Shown: in pieces, positions 52,459 to 61,304 of the stretch
Layout of the letters: the number at the start of each line of letters is the position of its first letter
How positions within the stretch are numbered: position 1 is the stretch's first letter
Position numbers and translations under genes: made by a program
Notes under the pieces: generated by a model
What the model was told of the DNA's origin: nothing
Databases searched by the model: none
What the model saw: the letters and a program-made list of their open reading frames with translations, nothing else
Origin: an uncultured Gammaproteobacteria bacterium
GTDB taxonomy: Bacteria; Pseudomonadota; Gammaproteobacteria; Pseudomonadales; Pseudohongiellaceae
DNA length: 64,000 nt
Reading direction: 5' to 3'
Assembly: GCA_903853385.1 (NCBI GenBank)
Contig: CAINTJ010000142.1
Span: 1 to 64,000, forward strand

Positions 52459-52614
52459 GGGAACAAGCCTCCGGATCGGGATCGGCACAGTGGAGAATAG
52501 GCTCTTGCCTGCTGATTTGTCACGCGGTCCCGGCTGGCACCGGCAATCTTGGCTGTCTGGTTCCGCGTGCCCATCCATATGTCGGAGCGGGCGTCATTCG
52601 GAGGGATTCGAACA

Positions 52615-53160
52615 TCAGGGAGCGCCAAAATCGAAATCGATGTTGTCAGGGACGGCAACATCGAAACCCTTGGTGAAGCCAATCAGGCGGCCCAGCACCA
52701 GCACGGTGACCCAGAGCAGTATTGAAAGCCCAGCGGCCAGTTGCGCGGCGCGCGGTGGCGGTTCATTGCGATCCCAGCGCGCCACTCCGCGGTAAGTAAC
52801 AAACTGGAACACTGCCATGTTAAGACCCGCCAGCACTATCGCCAGCATCTTGAAGCGGAAGGCGGTGTTGAACCAGTAGGTGGTGGCATTGGCCGAGAAA
52901 AACAGCGCACCGGATATTGCAGCACCGGCAAAGGCAGCCCAGGTCAGGTGCAGCAGCTCATCGGCAGTTCTGGTGACAGAGCGATGGCGGTCAAGCAGGC
53001 CCAGCAGGCGCAGATCGACCACCAGGATGGTGCCGAACACCAGGATGACACACAGCACATGCGCGGCATTGACCCAGGGCATCGCCAGCACGTTGGAGCG
53101 CATCCATTCGCCGAAGGCAGAGAATTCAATGGCGTGAATAAAGGACGGAGGCGTTCTCAT
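52615..53160 (-). CDS. DUF6644-like four-helix membrane protein A
   Basis: A 181-residue membrane protein with four helices: VNAAHVLCVILVFGTILVVD, LLHLTWAAFAGAAISGALFF, FRFKMLAIVLAGLNMAVFQF and LAAGLSILLWVTVLVLGRL. His31 (AAHVL) and LLHLTW lie inside helices and could bind a b-type haem. It ends DNIDFDFGAP. The start ATG 53160 overlaps the stop of the upstream gene by 4 bases (ATGA), the last gene of a four-gene operon. Its paralogue is the next gene up. Confidence 0.8.
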   Translation of the reverse strand: MRTPPSFIHAIEFSAFGEWMRSNVLAMPWVNAAHVLCVILVFGTILVVDLRLLGLLDRHRSVTRTADELLHLTWAAFAGAAISGALFFSANATTYWFNTAFRFKMLAIVLAGLNMAVFQFVTYRGVARWDRNEPPPRAAQLAAGLSILLWVTVLVLGRLIGFTKGFDVAVPDNIDFDFGAP

Positions 53161-53699
53161 AGTGCGCCGCCCCGCTGCAAAACAGCCGGCGACCAGCTGC
53201 CCCAAACCGAATCATCATAGGCAATGGTACGACCGAGAATGATGATGGCAACCCACAGCACCAGGGTGGCAACCGACGCCATGCGCATGCCACCTGACAC
53301 CAGTGGCTCGCTGCCTGCCACGGCAACTTCGGCCCGCACACGGCGACCAAAGACTGCTGCACTGACGATGCCAATGGCCAACAGCAGCATCTTGAGCCGG
53401 AACGACAGTGCCATGAGTTCACGCACGGGCTCGCTGATGACCAGCAGCACGCCGGTTATTATCAGCACCACAATCCCGCCCCACAGGAACGGTGCGAAAC
53501 GGCTCCAGGTCATTGCCAGCGGCTCATCGGTACGCGCACGACCCAGCACCCTGAGCGAGAGCATGAGAATGGAGACGAACACCACACCCACCATCAGAAT
53601 GTGAAAACACTGCACCAGCGGTACTATCCAGCTGATGGTTTTAATGGATGTGCTTAATGACGTCGAGTCAATCGCTTTGGCGATTTCCAGCAGACTCAT
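53157..53699 (-). CDS. DUF6644-like four-helix membrane protein B
   Basis: A 180-residue paralogue of the previous protein. It shares FHILMVGVVFVSILMLSLRVLG (with in-membrane His33), FLWGGIVVLIITGVLLVIS and FRLKMLLLAIGIVSAAVFG, the same FR.KML......A.F helix. Two related four-helix subunits translated from overlapping genes suggest a heterodimer. A possible role is quinone- or haem-linked membrane electron transfer, inferred from the buried His only. It starts 8 bp after the DUF6152 gene. Confidence 0.8.
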   Translation of the reverse strand: MSLLEIAKAIDSTSLSTSIKTISWIVPLVQCFHILMVGVVFVSILMLSLRVLGRARTDEPLAMTWSRFAPFLWGGIVVLIITGVLLVISEPVRELMALSFRLKMLLLAIGIVSAAVFGRRVRAEVAVAGSEPLVSGGMRMASVATLVLWVAIIILGRTIAYDDSVWGSWSPAVLQRGGAL

Positions 53700-53707
53700 C
53701 CTTTACC

Positions 53708-54214
53708 TCATTTGGTTGGTGTGGGCAGCGTGCCCTGACCAAAAGCGGTACGGCCTTCCACTGCATCGCAGTGCTCACCCGGTTTGGGCGGCGTGGCCTT
53801 GCCATTGGCGCCAACCGGACACTTGAACAGCGGACCTTCCCGGAAACCGGAAGGGTCGCCGCTACGTTGCGGATGCACACCCACACTGAACACCGTACCC
53901 GGCTGGAAGGTGGACACGGAGATACCATCCTGGGCAGCGGCGGCGGAGCCGGCCATTTCCACGGCCCAGATCACCGGCTTGCCATCTTTGTCACGCTCGA
54001 CGTTCTTGCGATCCGTGTTCATCGGCGCAAAGAAAATCTGCAGGTGGTTGGCATCGGGATTCACGCGTGTGACCACCCCGGTCAGTATCTGGGTCTTGGT
54101 CATGTCGTATGCGGCGAACGAATGATGTGCGTGCAGCAGCGGCGACGCGGCCAGGCCCACGATCAGCGCGGCTGCGCTGCCAATAGTCTTCAACATCAGT
54201 TTATTCTTGCTCAT
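53708..54214 (-). CDS. exported DUF6152 protein
   Basis: A 168-residue protein with a signal peptide ([20 protein letters not shown] to LLHA). The DUF6152 start is [20 protein letters not shown], followed by [17 protein letters not shown] in place of the usual NPH, then [16 protein letters not shown] and [19 protein letters not shown] with two Cys (FKCP, HCDA). The histidine pair at the mature N-terminus (HH) is suited to metal binding. It begins in an ATGA overlap with the large exported protein upstream. Confidence 0.87.
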   Translation of the reverse strand: MSKNKLMLKTIGSAAALIVGLAASPLLHAHHSFAAYDMTKTQILTGVVTRVNPDANHLQIFFAPMNTDRKNVERDKDGKPVIWAVEMAGSAAAAQDGISVSTFQPGTVFSVGVHPQRSGDPSGFREGPLFKCPVGANGKATPPKPGEHCDAVEGRTAFGQGTLPTPTK

Positions 54215-55794
54215 TTTTTGTCACCCTTCTTCGCAACTGGCTCGTCGAAATTGAACATATCTTCTTCTTTGGCAGTGTCGGGATCTTTCATCCCCTGCTC
54301 GAAATATTTTGCCCACGTCTTTGCCCATGGACGGCCGTACATGTCAGGCACTTCAAATTCAATCACCTGGCCGGGCGTGACCGGCGTCGCCTTGCCTTTG
54401 ACTGCATAGATGTTCGGCACGCATTCAATGAACGCGTACGGATTGCCCTGGTCCATGCCGCCCAGGCGCGTCAGTGTACGCACGATGCGAATCGGTTCCA
54501 CCAGCGATTCCGGATCATAGAAGATCGCCTCGTGGTTGAGCCCGGTCAGTTTGCCTTGGGCATCACGGTTCGGCGAATAGATCTCGAGGGTTTGCAGCTT
54601 GCTGGAAAACTCGAACTTGCCATGCACCATCCAGCCCTGCACGTTCGAGGTCCAGGTAATCAGCGTGTCCTTGTCCCAGAAACCGACGGTTTCGCCGTAC
54701 CAGCGTGGCACGTCGGTGCCCAGACGCGGGGTCGCGCCGCTCATGTTGAACGTGCGGCCAACGTTGATGTTGGTGACAAAATTGCGCGCCACACCCGTGG
54801 AAATCTGCACCAGCTCGGGCGTCACAAGAATGTAGTGGGGATTGATGCCGGGCTGGATTGCCACCGGATCAAAACGACGCATGAAGCCTTCCGGCCAGCA
54901 ATATTGCGAAGGCCATTGCGAGGCAGCATTGACGCCCTCCTGATACAGCAGCTCCACCATGCGTTTCTGGTACTCGGGTGTCAGCAGCGACAGGATGGTC
55001 GGGATCTGGTTGACGCGCATGCTGCCATACCAGTTCTGTCCGCCGAGTCCATAGCGGCCAGTCCAGTCGCCAGGCACGGTCGCATAGGTGTGCTGGGTGG
55101 GACCGCCGTGGGCTTTGGTCTCAGCCATCAGTGCTTCGTAATGGGCCTGTGCAGTTTTGAACGGATAGGGGCTCACGATGGCAGCACGCGGATAGTCACG
55201 ATCGCAGAATCCCCAAGGTGCGTTCTTAGGATTGTCGCCAGCCAGTGCCGCGCCGTTGGCACCCCGCTGCGATTCAGCCGCATAGGGGCTGTTGCAACGG
55301 AAATAGCGCGGATCACTCCACAGTGCACGGTCCTGATAGAAATCCTTGGTGGTGAACAGATCAACCGGCAGCGGCTTGACGCCCGGAGGTGCCGCGCCAT
55401 CATAGGAGCTGGCTGCGATTGCGGTGGCAACTCCCTGGGAACCCGCTACTGGCGGTTGTCCAGCCACTGGCGGCCGGCCCGCAGCCGGAGCTGCACCGGC
55501 GGCAGGTGGAGGTCCACCGGCACCAGGAGGACCGCCAGCACCCGGCGGTGGTCCTGCGAACAAACCCCGCATAGGCGCCGGACCAATCTGCCACAGGTCA
55601 CGATCCATGAATTGTTTGACCGCTTCATCCTTCACCTGGGCAGGCTTGGCATTGGCTGGTGGCTGATTAAGGTCGGCGGCCAGCGGCCAGCCGCGCCCCA
55701 CGCTCTGGGGTGCGGGATCAGCAGCCTGCAGGCCTGCTATTCCGGCGATGAGCAAGAGCCCAGAAGCCACTACCAGTTTCTTCGCAATTCGCAT
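54211..55794 (-). CDS. large exported protein with PPGGAGG linker and GxWxGDTLIxW motif
   Basis: A 527-residue protein with a signal peptide (residues 1-24). A Pro/Gly/Ala-rich linker (about 78-121) separates a short N-terminal helix from a large domain. The domain has [75 protein letters not shown] and [18 protein letters not shown]. The [12 protein letters not shown] block matches GKWEGDTLVIDT and related blocks at 31433, 57581. Function unknown. It is the first gene of a four-gene operon with DUF6152 and two DUF6644 proteins. Confidence 0.8.
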   Translation of the reverse strand: MRIAKKLVVASGLLLIAGIAGLQAADPAPQSVGRGWPLAADLNQPPANAKPAQVKDEAVKQFMDRDLWQIGPAPMRGLFAGPPPGAGGPPGAGGPPPAAGAAPAAGRPPVAGQPPVAGSQGVATAIAASSYDGAAPPGVKPLPVDLFTTKDFYQDRALWSDPRYFRCNSPYAAESQRGANGAALAGDNPKNAPWGFCDRDYPRAAIVSPYPFKTAQAHYEALMAETKAHGGPTQHTYATVPGDWTGRYGLGGQNWYGSMRVNQIPTILSLLTPEYQKRMVELLYQEGVNAASQWPSQYCWPEGFMRRFDPVAIQPGINPHYILVTPELVQISTGVARNFVTNINVGRTFNMSGATPRLGTDVPRWYGETVGFWDKDTLITWTSNVQGWMVHGKFEFSSKLQTLEIYSPNRDAQGKLTGLNHEAIFYDPESLVEPIRIVRTLTRLGGMDQGNPYAFIECVPNIYAVKGKATPVTPGQVIEFEVPDMYGRPWAKTWAKYFEQGMKDPDTAKEEDMFNFDEPVAKKGDKK

Positions 55795-56031
55795 TTTCTG
55801 TCCCCTTGCACGGGTTTGTGCACCAGTCGCCTGGCACTCCCGTTGTTAACCAATCTTTACGATCTGTGTATATCGAATTAATGATGGTAGCCGCCACCCG
55901 TACCCAGTGCAACCGGCACCTGTATAACACAATCAACCGGCGTCACCACTGTTAGCGGCGCCCGTGAAGACCGGTGCAGGCGAAGCCACCATCAATATTA
56001 TTTGCGCATTTCGCTGGTGTTGCTGCACAGG

Positions 56032-56049
56032 CATTGCGCTAGCGCAATG
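56032..56049. promoter_or_regulatory. 18-bp perfect palindrome, likely operator
   Basis: CATTGCGCTAGCGCAATG is fully symmetric. It lies in the 300-bp gap (55795-56094) between the large exported protein gene and the rightward short ORF/membrane protein gene, 46 bp before the short ORF start. A TTGCGCA half-copy lies at 56002-56008. The binding regulator (TetR- or GntR-like) is unknown; the rest of the gap shows no gene. Confidence 0.55.
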
Positions 56050-56094
56050 AGTCGAACCGGCTTTCCATGATAACTAGCTCACAGGGGAGGGAGC

Positions 56095-56154
56095 ATGCGA
56101 TTCACTATCAAAGGCATTGTTACGGGCCTGCTGTCCGGTACTGAGCGCCAATGA
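56095..56154 (+). CDS. 19-residue upstream ORF (possible leader peptide or truncated gene start)
   Basis: ATG 56095 follows GGGGAGGGAGC, the strongest ribosome site in the area, and encodes MRFTIKGIVTGLLSGTERQ, ending at TGA 56152-56154, one base before the ATG of the next gene. It may be a coupling leader. It may instead be the start of a signal-peptide gene broken by a frameshift, since MRFTIKGIVTGLL looks like a signal start. Confidence 0.45.
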   Translation: MRFTIKGIVTGLLSGTERQ

Positions 56155-56155
56155 C

Positions 56156-57154
56156 ATGAGCATGGTGCCCGGAATCCGCACCGTTTCAAGGGCCAGCTAC
56201 ATGCTGGCCTTTTTAGTATCGGTATTGCCGGCGTCCGCTGCTGCCCACGTCAAATGGTTCGTGCCGTTGACCGAGCACATGCCGGCCGGCTTCCAGTGGT
56301 ATGGCTGGACTGATCCGGCGGTGCTGGTGTGGTTGGCAATTGCTGCCGGCATGATCGCGACCTCGCTCTGCCTAGACCTGCGCCTGCCTGCGCCCCAGCT
56401 TGCCTCGCCACGCCTCCTGCATGCTCTGCAATGGGTGTTGCGCATCTTCACCGGGGGGTCCTTGCTGATGAGTGCACACAACGGGGTGATCATTGCTCCG
56501 CACTATCACTGGACTGGCTGGAGCGCCCCGCTGCTGGTGGTATTGGAAAACGCCGCCGGTTTACTGCTGATGACGTCGTGGGTGTTTGCCGCCAGCCTCA
56601 TACTGCTGCTGCTGTATTGTGGCTGCGCGTTGCTGGTCGGTGCCGAGATCATCGAGTATCTCAACGTGGCGGGGGTTGCCGTCTACCTACTATGCCTGCA
56701 CTACCCCACAGCCGCCATGCGCGCCCGCTTGCAGGCCAGCGCACTGCCACTGCTGCGCATCATGACCGGCCTGGCGCTGGTCACGCTCGGTTTCACCGAA
56801 AAACTGCTCAGGCCTGACTATGCAGAAACTTTCGTGCAAACCTATATGTGGAATTTCATGCAGACTCTGGGCTTCACCAACTACAGCGACCGCCTGTTTG
56901 TGTTGTCGGCCGGCACCATGGAAGTGGTATTCGGCATTATCTTGGTAATTGGCAGTACCACCCGCCTCAACATTCTGGTGGTCTCGCTGTTCATGCTGAC
57001 TTCCAACCTCACCTTTCTGGTACAGGGCAATTATCACGAAGCGCTGACTGAAATCATCGGCCACTTGCCGATCATTGCGATTGCCATCGTGTGCCTGTTT
57101 CTGGGGGGCGGCCAGCGCTGGCAACTAAGCGCGCTGCTGCGGCGCCAGCCGTAA
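56156..57154 (+). CDS. polytopic membrane protein, DoxX-like C-terminal half
   Basis: A 332-residue membrane protein with about nine helices. The N-terminal part may be a signal or helix (SYMLAFLVSVLPASAAAHVKW). The C-terminal half has LLRIMTGLALVTLGFTEKLL, FGIILVIGSTTRLNILVVSL and LVQGNYHEALTEIIGHLPIIA, resembling DoxX/DoxD-type subunits, with GFTEKL in place of GxxKL. DoxX-like proteins work in thiosulphate:quinone oxidation or thiol redox balance. ATG 56156 is likely coupled to the upstream short ORF. Neighbours: a DUF6152 operon on each side. Confidence 0.72.
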   Translation: MSMVPGIRTVSRASYMLAFLVSVLPASAAAHVKWFVPLTEHMPAGFQWYGWTDPAVLVWLAIAAGMIATSLCLDLRLPAPQLASPRLLHALQWVLRIFTGGSLLMSAHNGVIIAPHYHWTGWSAPLLVVLENAAGLLLMTSWVFAASLILLLLYCGCALLVGAEIIEYLNVAGVAVYLLCLHYPTAAMRARLQASALPLLRIMTGLALVTLGFTEKLLRPDYAETFVQTYMWNFMQTLGFTNYSDRLFVLSAGTMEVVFGIILVIGSTTRLNILVVSLFMLTSNLTFLVQGNYHEALTEIIGHLPIIAIAIVCLFLGGGQRWQLSALLRRQP

Positions 57155-57157
57155 TGG

Positions 57158-57562
57158 TTATTTCTCTTCCGGTGCGTTCTGGTTGGAAGTGCCGGCAAAC
57201 AAGCGGCGACCATCACTGAGCGTCACTGCGCGGATGTTGCCGGTGGTACTGCCATTGCGCGCCTGCCAGCCATCCACCTTCAGCACCGTGCCGGCCGGCA
57301 AATCCTCTTTGCGCCAGCCACGACGGATCAAGCCGTTGGCAGCGCTGGTTTCCAGCGCCCAGTTGACGGTTTTGCCGGTGGCGTCGGTGACATCCAGATA
57401 AATCCAGCCGTGCGGATTCGACCACTTCATCTCCGTGACCTTGCCGGTGAGCGAGATCGGTTTGTCACCATCGTACTCGGCGGAAAAGGAGTGATGGGCC
57501 AATGTCACACCGCTGCTCAACAGGGTGGCAATAGTCAGCAATGACTTAAAGTAGGTATTCAT
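57158..57562 (-). CDS. exported DUF6152 protein, short canonical form
   Basis: A 134-residue protein with signal peptide (MNTYFKSLLTIATLLSSGVTLA) and a full DUF6152 domain: HHSFSAEYDGDKPISLTGKV, MKWSNPHGWIYLDVTDATGK and GWRKEDLPAGTVLKVDGWQARNG. It shows the HH at the mature start and the NPHGW block that define the family. It lies 18 bp after the 500-residue exported protein gene in one operon. Start ATG 57562 has CGGAG. Confidence 0.9.
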   Translation of the reverse strand: MNTYFKSLLTIATLLSSGVTLAHHSFSAEYDGDKPISLTGKVTEMKWSNPHGWIYLDVTDATGKTVNWALETSAANGLIRRGWRKEDLPAGTVLKVDGWQARNGSTTGNIRAVTLSDGRRLFAGTSNQNAPEEK

Positions 57563-57580
57563 AAATTCTGCTCCGGACAA

Positions 57581-59083
57581 TTACTGTTTCGCATGTGCCC
57601 CACGATATTCATCACGCACATCCTTGAGATGCTGTAAATCATTGTTGTCTTCCAGACATGCCACTTCCAGCAATTCATCATCCATGCGATTGAGCGGCAA
57701 CTCTATCGTCCATGGCCGTTTATAGGGAATCGGATCGCTGACGGTAGCACGGTAAATGATGCGGTCAGCACTCACCGGAGTAAATGTTTCCACGATGGTC
57801 TGCATGTGACTGAGCACATCGCCCACTTCATTGTGCCAGGCCTTGCCGTTGAAGTTGCGGCTATCGACTACCAGCGTATCACCCTCGAAATGACCGATGG
57901 AATCACCCTGCCACAGACGCAGGTTGTCAGGCAGGTGTTCACGCCGGTTGAGTGCAACCTCGCGCCAGGCCATGCGTTCATGCAAAAACACCAGCCGGTC
58001 CCGGGTCTGCACGATGTGGAAGGGAGACGGCACATAGAAAGAACGCGGAACGCCAGCGACAAAACAGTGGGCAGTGGGATCATCATAGCCCCGCTGCGGT
58101 TGCTCACGATTGGTGCGTTCCGCGCGCGCCCATTGCTGGTAAGGCAACATATGGTCGGCCGGATCTATCACCACACCGCGTGAATTCGGCGTCAGAAACC
58201 CACCCTTGGTACCCTCCAGTCCGTAGTTGGCACCGCCGCCATCAGTCAGAAAATAACCGTTCAAATCCGGGGTTCCGTCCGGCAGGCGCTTGATATCAGC
58301 CCCCACCTTGGGCAGTGGTGGCACTGCACTGGCCCTGGCATCAAAGGGTTCATTGCCGGCAGGGATTTTGGCCGGATACCAGTTGCGGTCGTCGCGCTCG
58401 AAGTCGCCATTGGCCTCTTCCTTTTCCGCCTGGCACTGGTTTTCCAGCAAGCGTGGTTGCTGATGCTGGCGCTTGAATTCGGCCTTGAGCAGCCAGGGCT
58501 TGCTGAACACTGCGGGATCAGTGACGGTGGCCTGATAAACTAGGGTATCGGCATCCCGCAATTGATAACGTTCGGTGATCTTCATGGCAGCGCTATGAAA
58601 ATTGCCGGTACTGTCCAGCCAGCTGCGGTTGTTGAAATCCTTCACATCCACCACTAGGGCATCGCCTTGCCAATGGCCACGCGCATGCCCCATCCACGAT
58701 TCAACCCCTTCATAACGCGACTTGCTGCCGCTGGTATAAATCAGCCGATAGACCTGCTGCCACTGGAAAGTAAGGGCCACTGCGGCATCGGTCTGGGTAA
58801 TTTCAAAAGGCGAGTCCAGCAGCATCACGCGCGGAGTGCCGGGCAGCCAGCAGCGGCTCATCGGATCCATGCTGGCACGTGCGGCGAAATTGGCCTGCTG
58901 CTGCGCCAGCGCAGCCGGCAGATACGGCAGCGTACCCGCCAGCTTTGCAAGATCGGCACCGGCGCCGGCACTGACCTGCCAGATGCCTTGCAGATCCGGC
59001 TGGCCGGCGGCAGTACGCGGCAGGTTTTGCGCCTGCACTGTGCAGGCCAGACTTACAAAAAGCACCAACCAATAACGCAACAT
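57581..59083 (-). CDS. exported protein with two copies of the GxWxGDTLVVD domain
   Basis: A 500-residue protein with a signal peptide (MLRYWLVLFVSLACTVQA). Two homologous halves each contain a block W.QGDALVVDVKDFNNRSW (about residues 140-165) and FEGDTLVVDSRNFNGKAWH (about 395-420), then a strand with RATVSDP/QATVTDP. The same block occurs once in 31433-32434 and 54211-55794. The protein is therefore a tandem form of a domain that travels with DUF6152. Its function is unknown; a binding or lyase role for hydrophobic ligands is speculation. Confidence 0.8.
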   Translation of the reverse strand: MLRYWLVLFVSLACTVQAQNLPRTAAGQPDLQGIWQVSAGAGADLAKLAGTLPYLPAALAQQQANFAARASMDPMSRCWLPGTPRVMLLDSPFEITQTDAAVALTFQWQQVYRLIYTSGSKSRYEGVESWMGHARGHWQGDALVVDVKDFNNRSWLDSTGNFHSAAMKITERYQLRDADTLVYQATVTDPAVFSKPWLLKAEFKRQHQQPRLLENQCQAEKEEANGDFERDDRNWYPAKIPAGNEPFDARASAVPPLPKVGADIKRLPDGTPDLNGYFLTDGGGANYGLEGTKGGFLTPNSRGVVIDPADHMLPYQQWARAERTNREQPQRGYDDPTAHCFVAGVPRSFYVPSPFHIVQTRDRLVFLHERMAWREVALNRREHLPDNLRLWQGDSIGHFEGDTLVVDSRNFNGKAWHNEVGDVLSHMQTIVETFTPVSADRIIYRATVSDPIPYKRPWTIELPLNRMDDELLEVACLEDNNDLQHLKDVRDEYRGAHAKQ

Positions 59084-59349
59084 GGATTCACCTCAGCAAC
59101 ACTACCCTGAGCATATAGAGCGGGGCTGCGGGGGGCAACCACAGTGCGAGTGTTGAAAATTGTTTACACTTTTCAGACTGTTGCCACCGCGACCGGACAA
59201 GCCGCATGCAAGCAAGTCGTGCTCGCGGCGGCCCGAAGGCTGACAGCTGGAGAATGACCGATTTTTGTTTCTTATCAATCCCGCTCCACCCATTGAGTTT
59301 ATGCTGTAAAAACTGTCAGTCCTCGTTCCCAACCACAATGGAGGTAGTC

Positions 59350-59793
59350 ATGAAATTGCCAGCCATACTTTTTGCTATCGCAGCCATAGTCTCCACCCAG
59401 GCTTGTGTTGCTGCTGATGAACATGTGCATGGCGCTGCCGAGCAGGGCAAGGCCACAACCATGGCGCCCACCACCATGATGGGATTCATGGACCATGAAC
59501 AGATGACAAAAATGCATGAACACATGGAACAAATGCAGGCCATGATGCAGGCAATAAAAAAAGAGAAGGATCCCGCCAAACGCAAGCAGCTGATGCAGAA
59601 GCATATGGACAACATGCAGGACAGCATGAAAATGATGGGAGGCGCCATGATGGGCACAACCAGCAAAGGCAACATGTCCACCATGTCGATGGATGAAAAA
59701 ATGAATATGATGCAAAACCAGATGGATATGATGGGCATGATGATGCAGCAAATGCTGGAACATCATTCGCAGGATACTGAAACACACAAATAA
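59350..59793 (+). CDS. Met- and His-rich periplasmic protein (possible copper-binding)
   Basis: A 147-residue protein with a signal peptide (MKLPAILFAIAAIVSTQA, ending near CVAADEHVHG). The mature chain holds 32 Met and 9 His in motifs such as TTMMGFMDHEQMTKMHEHM, KMMGGAMMGT and MDMMGMMMQQMLEHH, with a helical, amphipathic look. Such Met/His patterns bind Cu(I) in copper-handling proteins; this is inference. GGAGG precedes ATG 59350. Its stop TAA overlaps the next start (TAATG), coupling it to a phosphorylase. Confidence 0.72.
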   Translation: MKLPAILFAIAAIVSTQACVAADEHVHGAAEQGKATTMAPTTMMGFMDHEQMTKMHEHMEQMQAMMQAIKKEKDPAKRKQLMQKHMDNMQDSMKMMGGAMMGTTSKGNMSTMSMDEKMNMMQNQMDMMGMMMQQMLEHHSQDTETHK

Positions 59794-61304
59794 TGCCGGA
59801 AGCCAACAGCCTGATCGTGGTCGCCATGGGCATCAGCACCCATCAGGAGCCCGTGGTCTACATGCACAAGGATTGTCATATCTGCCGTTCGGAAGGTTTC
59901 AGCACCAATGCCCGCGTGCTGCTGGAGTCCAATACGGCCGAGCTGGTGGCAACGCTGAACATTGTCGAAAACAGCCTGTTGATGCACGGTTATATCGGGC
60001 TTTCCAATATAGCGCTGCATCAACTCGGCGTCAGCGCGGGGCAACTGGTCACCGTCAAACATGCGCCGGTGTTGACCTCGATGAGCCTGGTCAGAAAAAA
60101 AATCCACGGGCAACGCCTGACTGAACAGGAGCTTGACCTGGTCATGCAAGATGTCAGTTCGCATAAGTTCCGCGACATTGAAATTGCTGCTTTTCTGAGT
60201 GCCTGTGCCGGCAGCCGTCTCGACGTGGATGAAATCATCGGCCTCACCCGCGCCATGGTGGCCTGCGGCAAGCGGCTGCACTGGCCCGGGCATGAGCGCA
60301 TCTTCGACAAGCATTGCATAGGCGGCCTGCCCGGCAATCGCACCACGCCGCTGGTGGTGGCCATCGCCAGTGCCGCCGGACTGGTCATACCCAAGACCTC
60401 GTCGCGCGCCATCACCTCACCCGCCGGCACCGCCGATACGCTGGAAACCCTGTTCCAGGTCGATTATTCACTGGCGGACATGGAGCGCATCGTGAATGCG
60501 GCTGGCGCCTGTCTGGTGTGGGGCGGCGCAGTTAGTCTGAGTCCGGCCGATGATCTGATGATCCGCATTGAGCGCGAGCTGGATCTTGATGGTGAGGGAC
60601 AGCTGATCGCCTCGGTGCTGTCGAAAAAAATTGCTGCCGGCTCGACCCACGTCATCATTGATATTCCGGTGGGTGACACTGCCAAGATCCGCACGCATGC
60701 CGATGCAGATCGTCTGGAGCAATTATTCGTCAAAGTAGCCACTGCCTGCGGACTGCAAATACGCTGTCTGATTACTGATGGAAGCCGACCGGTTGGCAAG
60801 GGCATAGGCCCGGTGGAAGAAGCCAAGGATTTACTCGCGGTGCTGCACTGTGCCAGTGATGCACCGCCGGATTTGCGCGTAAAATCCTTGATGCTGGCCG
60901 CCAATCTGATCGACATGGCCGAGGCCTGCGGCCTGGACAGCGCCTTGGACAAAGCCACCCAAATTCTCGAAAGCGGCAAAGCCTGGCTGCAGTTTCAGCA
61001 TATTGCTACTGCCCAGGGTGGCTTGCGAGAACTGCCTGAGGCACCTTATGCCGAAGTGGTGAAAGCCGGCCGCAGTGGCGTCATCACCGCCATTGATAAT
61101 CGCCGCCTGGCCCGGCTCGCCAAACTCGCTGGCGCCCCCTTTGATGTCACTGCCGGGCTGCGCTTGCACGCCAATGTGGGCAGCAGGATTACAGCTGCTG
61201 ACACACTGTTCACGCTGTACAGCGAAACCACCGGCGAACGCGACTATGCGCTGGAGTTTTATCGCAACAACACCAGCATGTTCACCATCGTGGCAACGCA
61301 ATGA
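59793..61304 (+). CDS. AMP/thymidine phosphorylase family protein
   Basis: A 503-residue nucleoside/nucleotide phosphorylase of the archaeal-type (AMP phosphorylase-like) branch. It has an extra N-terminal domain of about 85 residues, then the alpha/beta phosphorylase core with DKHCIGGLPGNRTTPLVVAI (phosphate loop), KTSSRAITSPAGTADTLETL and the C-terminal RL.RLAKLAGAP.D region. TSSRAITSPAGTADT is diagnostic for this group. It cleaves nucleoside monophosphates or nucleosides to a ribose phosphate. It is coupled by TAATG to the Met-rich gene and by ATGA to PRPP synthetase, suggesting ribose-phosphate recycling. Confidence 0.88.
   Translation: MPEANSLIVVAMGISTHQEPVVYMHKDCHICRSEGFSTNARVLLESNTAELVATLNIVENSLLMHGYIGLSNIALHQLGVSAGQLVTVKHAPVLTSMSLVRKKIHGQRLTEQELDLVMQDVSSHKFRDIEIAAFLSACAGSRLDVDEIIGLTRAMVACGKRLHWPGHERIFDKHCIGGLPGNRTTPLVVAIASAAGLVIPKTSSRAITSPAGTADTLETLFQVDYSLADMERIVNAAGACLVWGGAVSLSPADDLMIRIERELDLDGEGQLIASVLSKKIAAGSTHVIIDIPVGDTAKIRTHADADRLEQLFVKVATACGLQIRCLITDGSRPVGKGIGPVEEAKDLLAVLHCASDAPPDLRVKSLMLAANLIDMAEACGLDSALDKATQILESGKAWLQFQHIATAQGGLRELPEAPYAEVVKAGRSGVITAIDNRRLARLAKLAGAPFDVTAGLRLHANVGSRITAADTLFTLYSETTGERDYALEFYRNNTSMFTIVATQ

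Noticed and set aside
52595-52615. tRNA-like GTTCGAATCCCTCCG on the minus strand
   Set aside because: The T-loop-like string has no matching T-stem, and no D, anticodon or acceptor stems can be formed around it.
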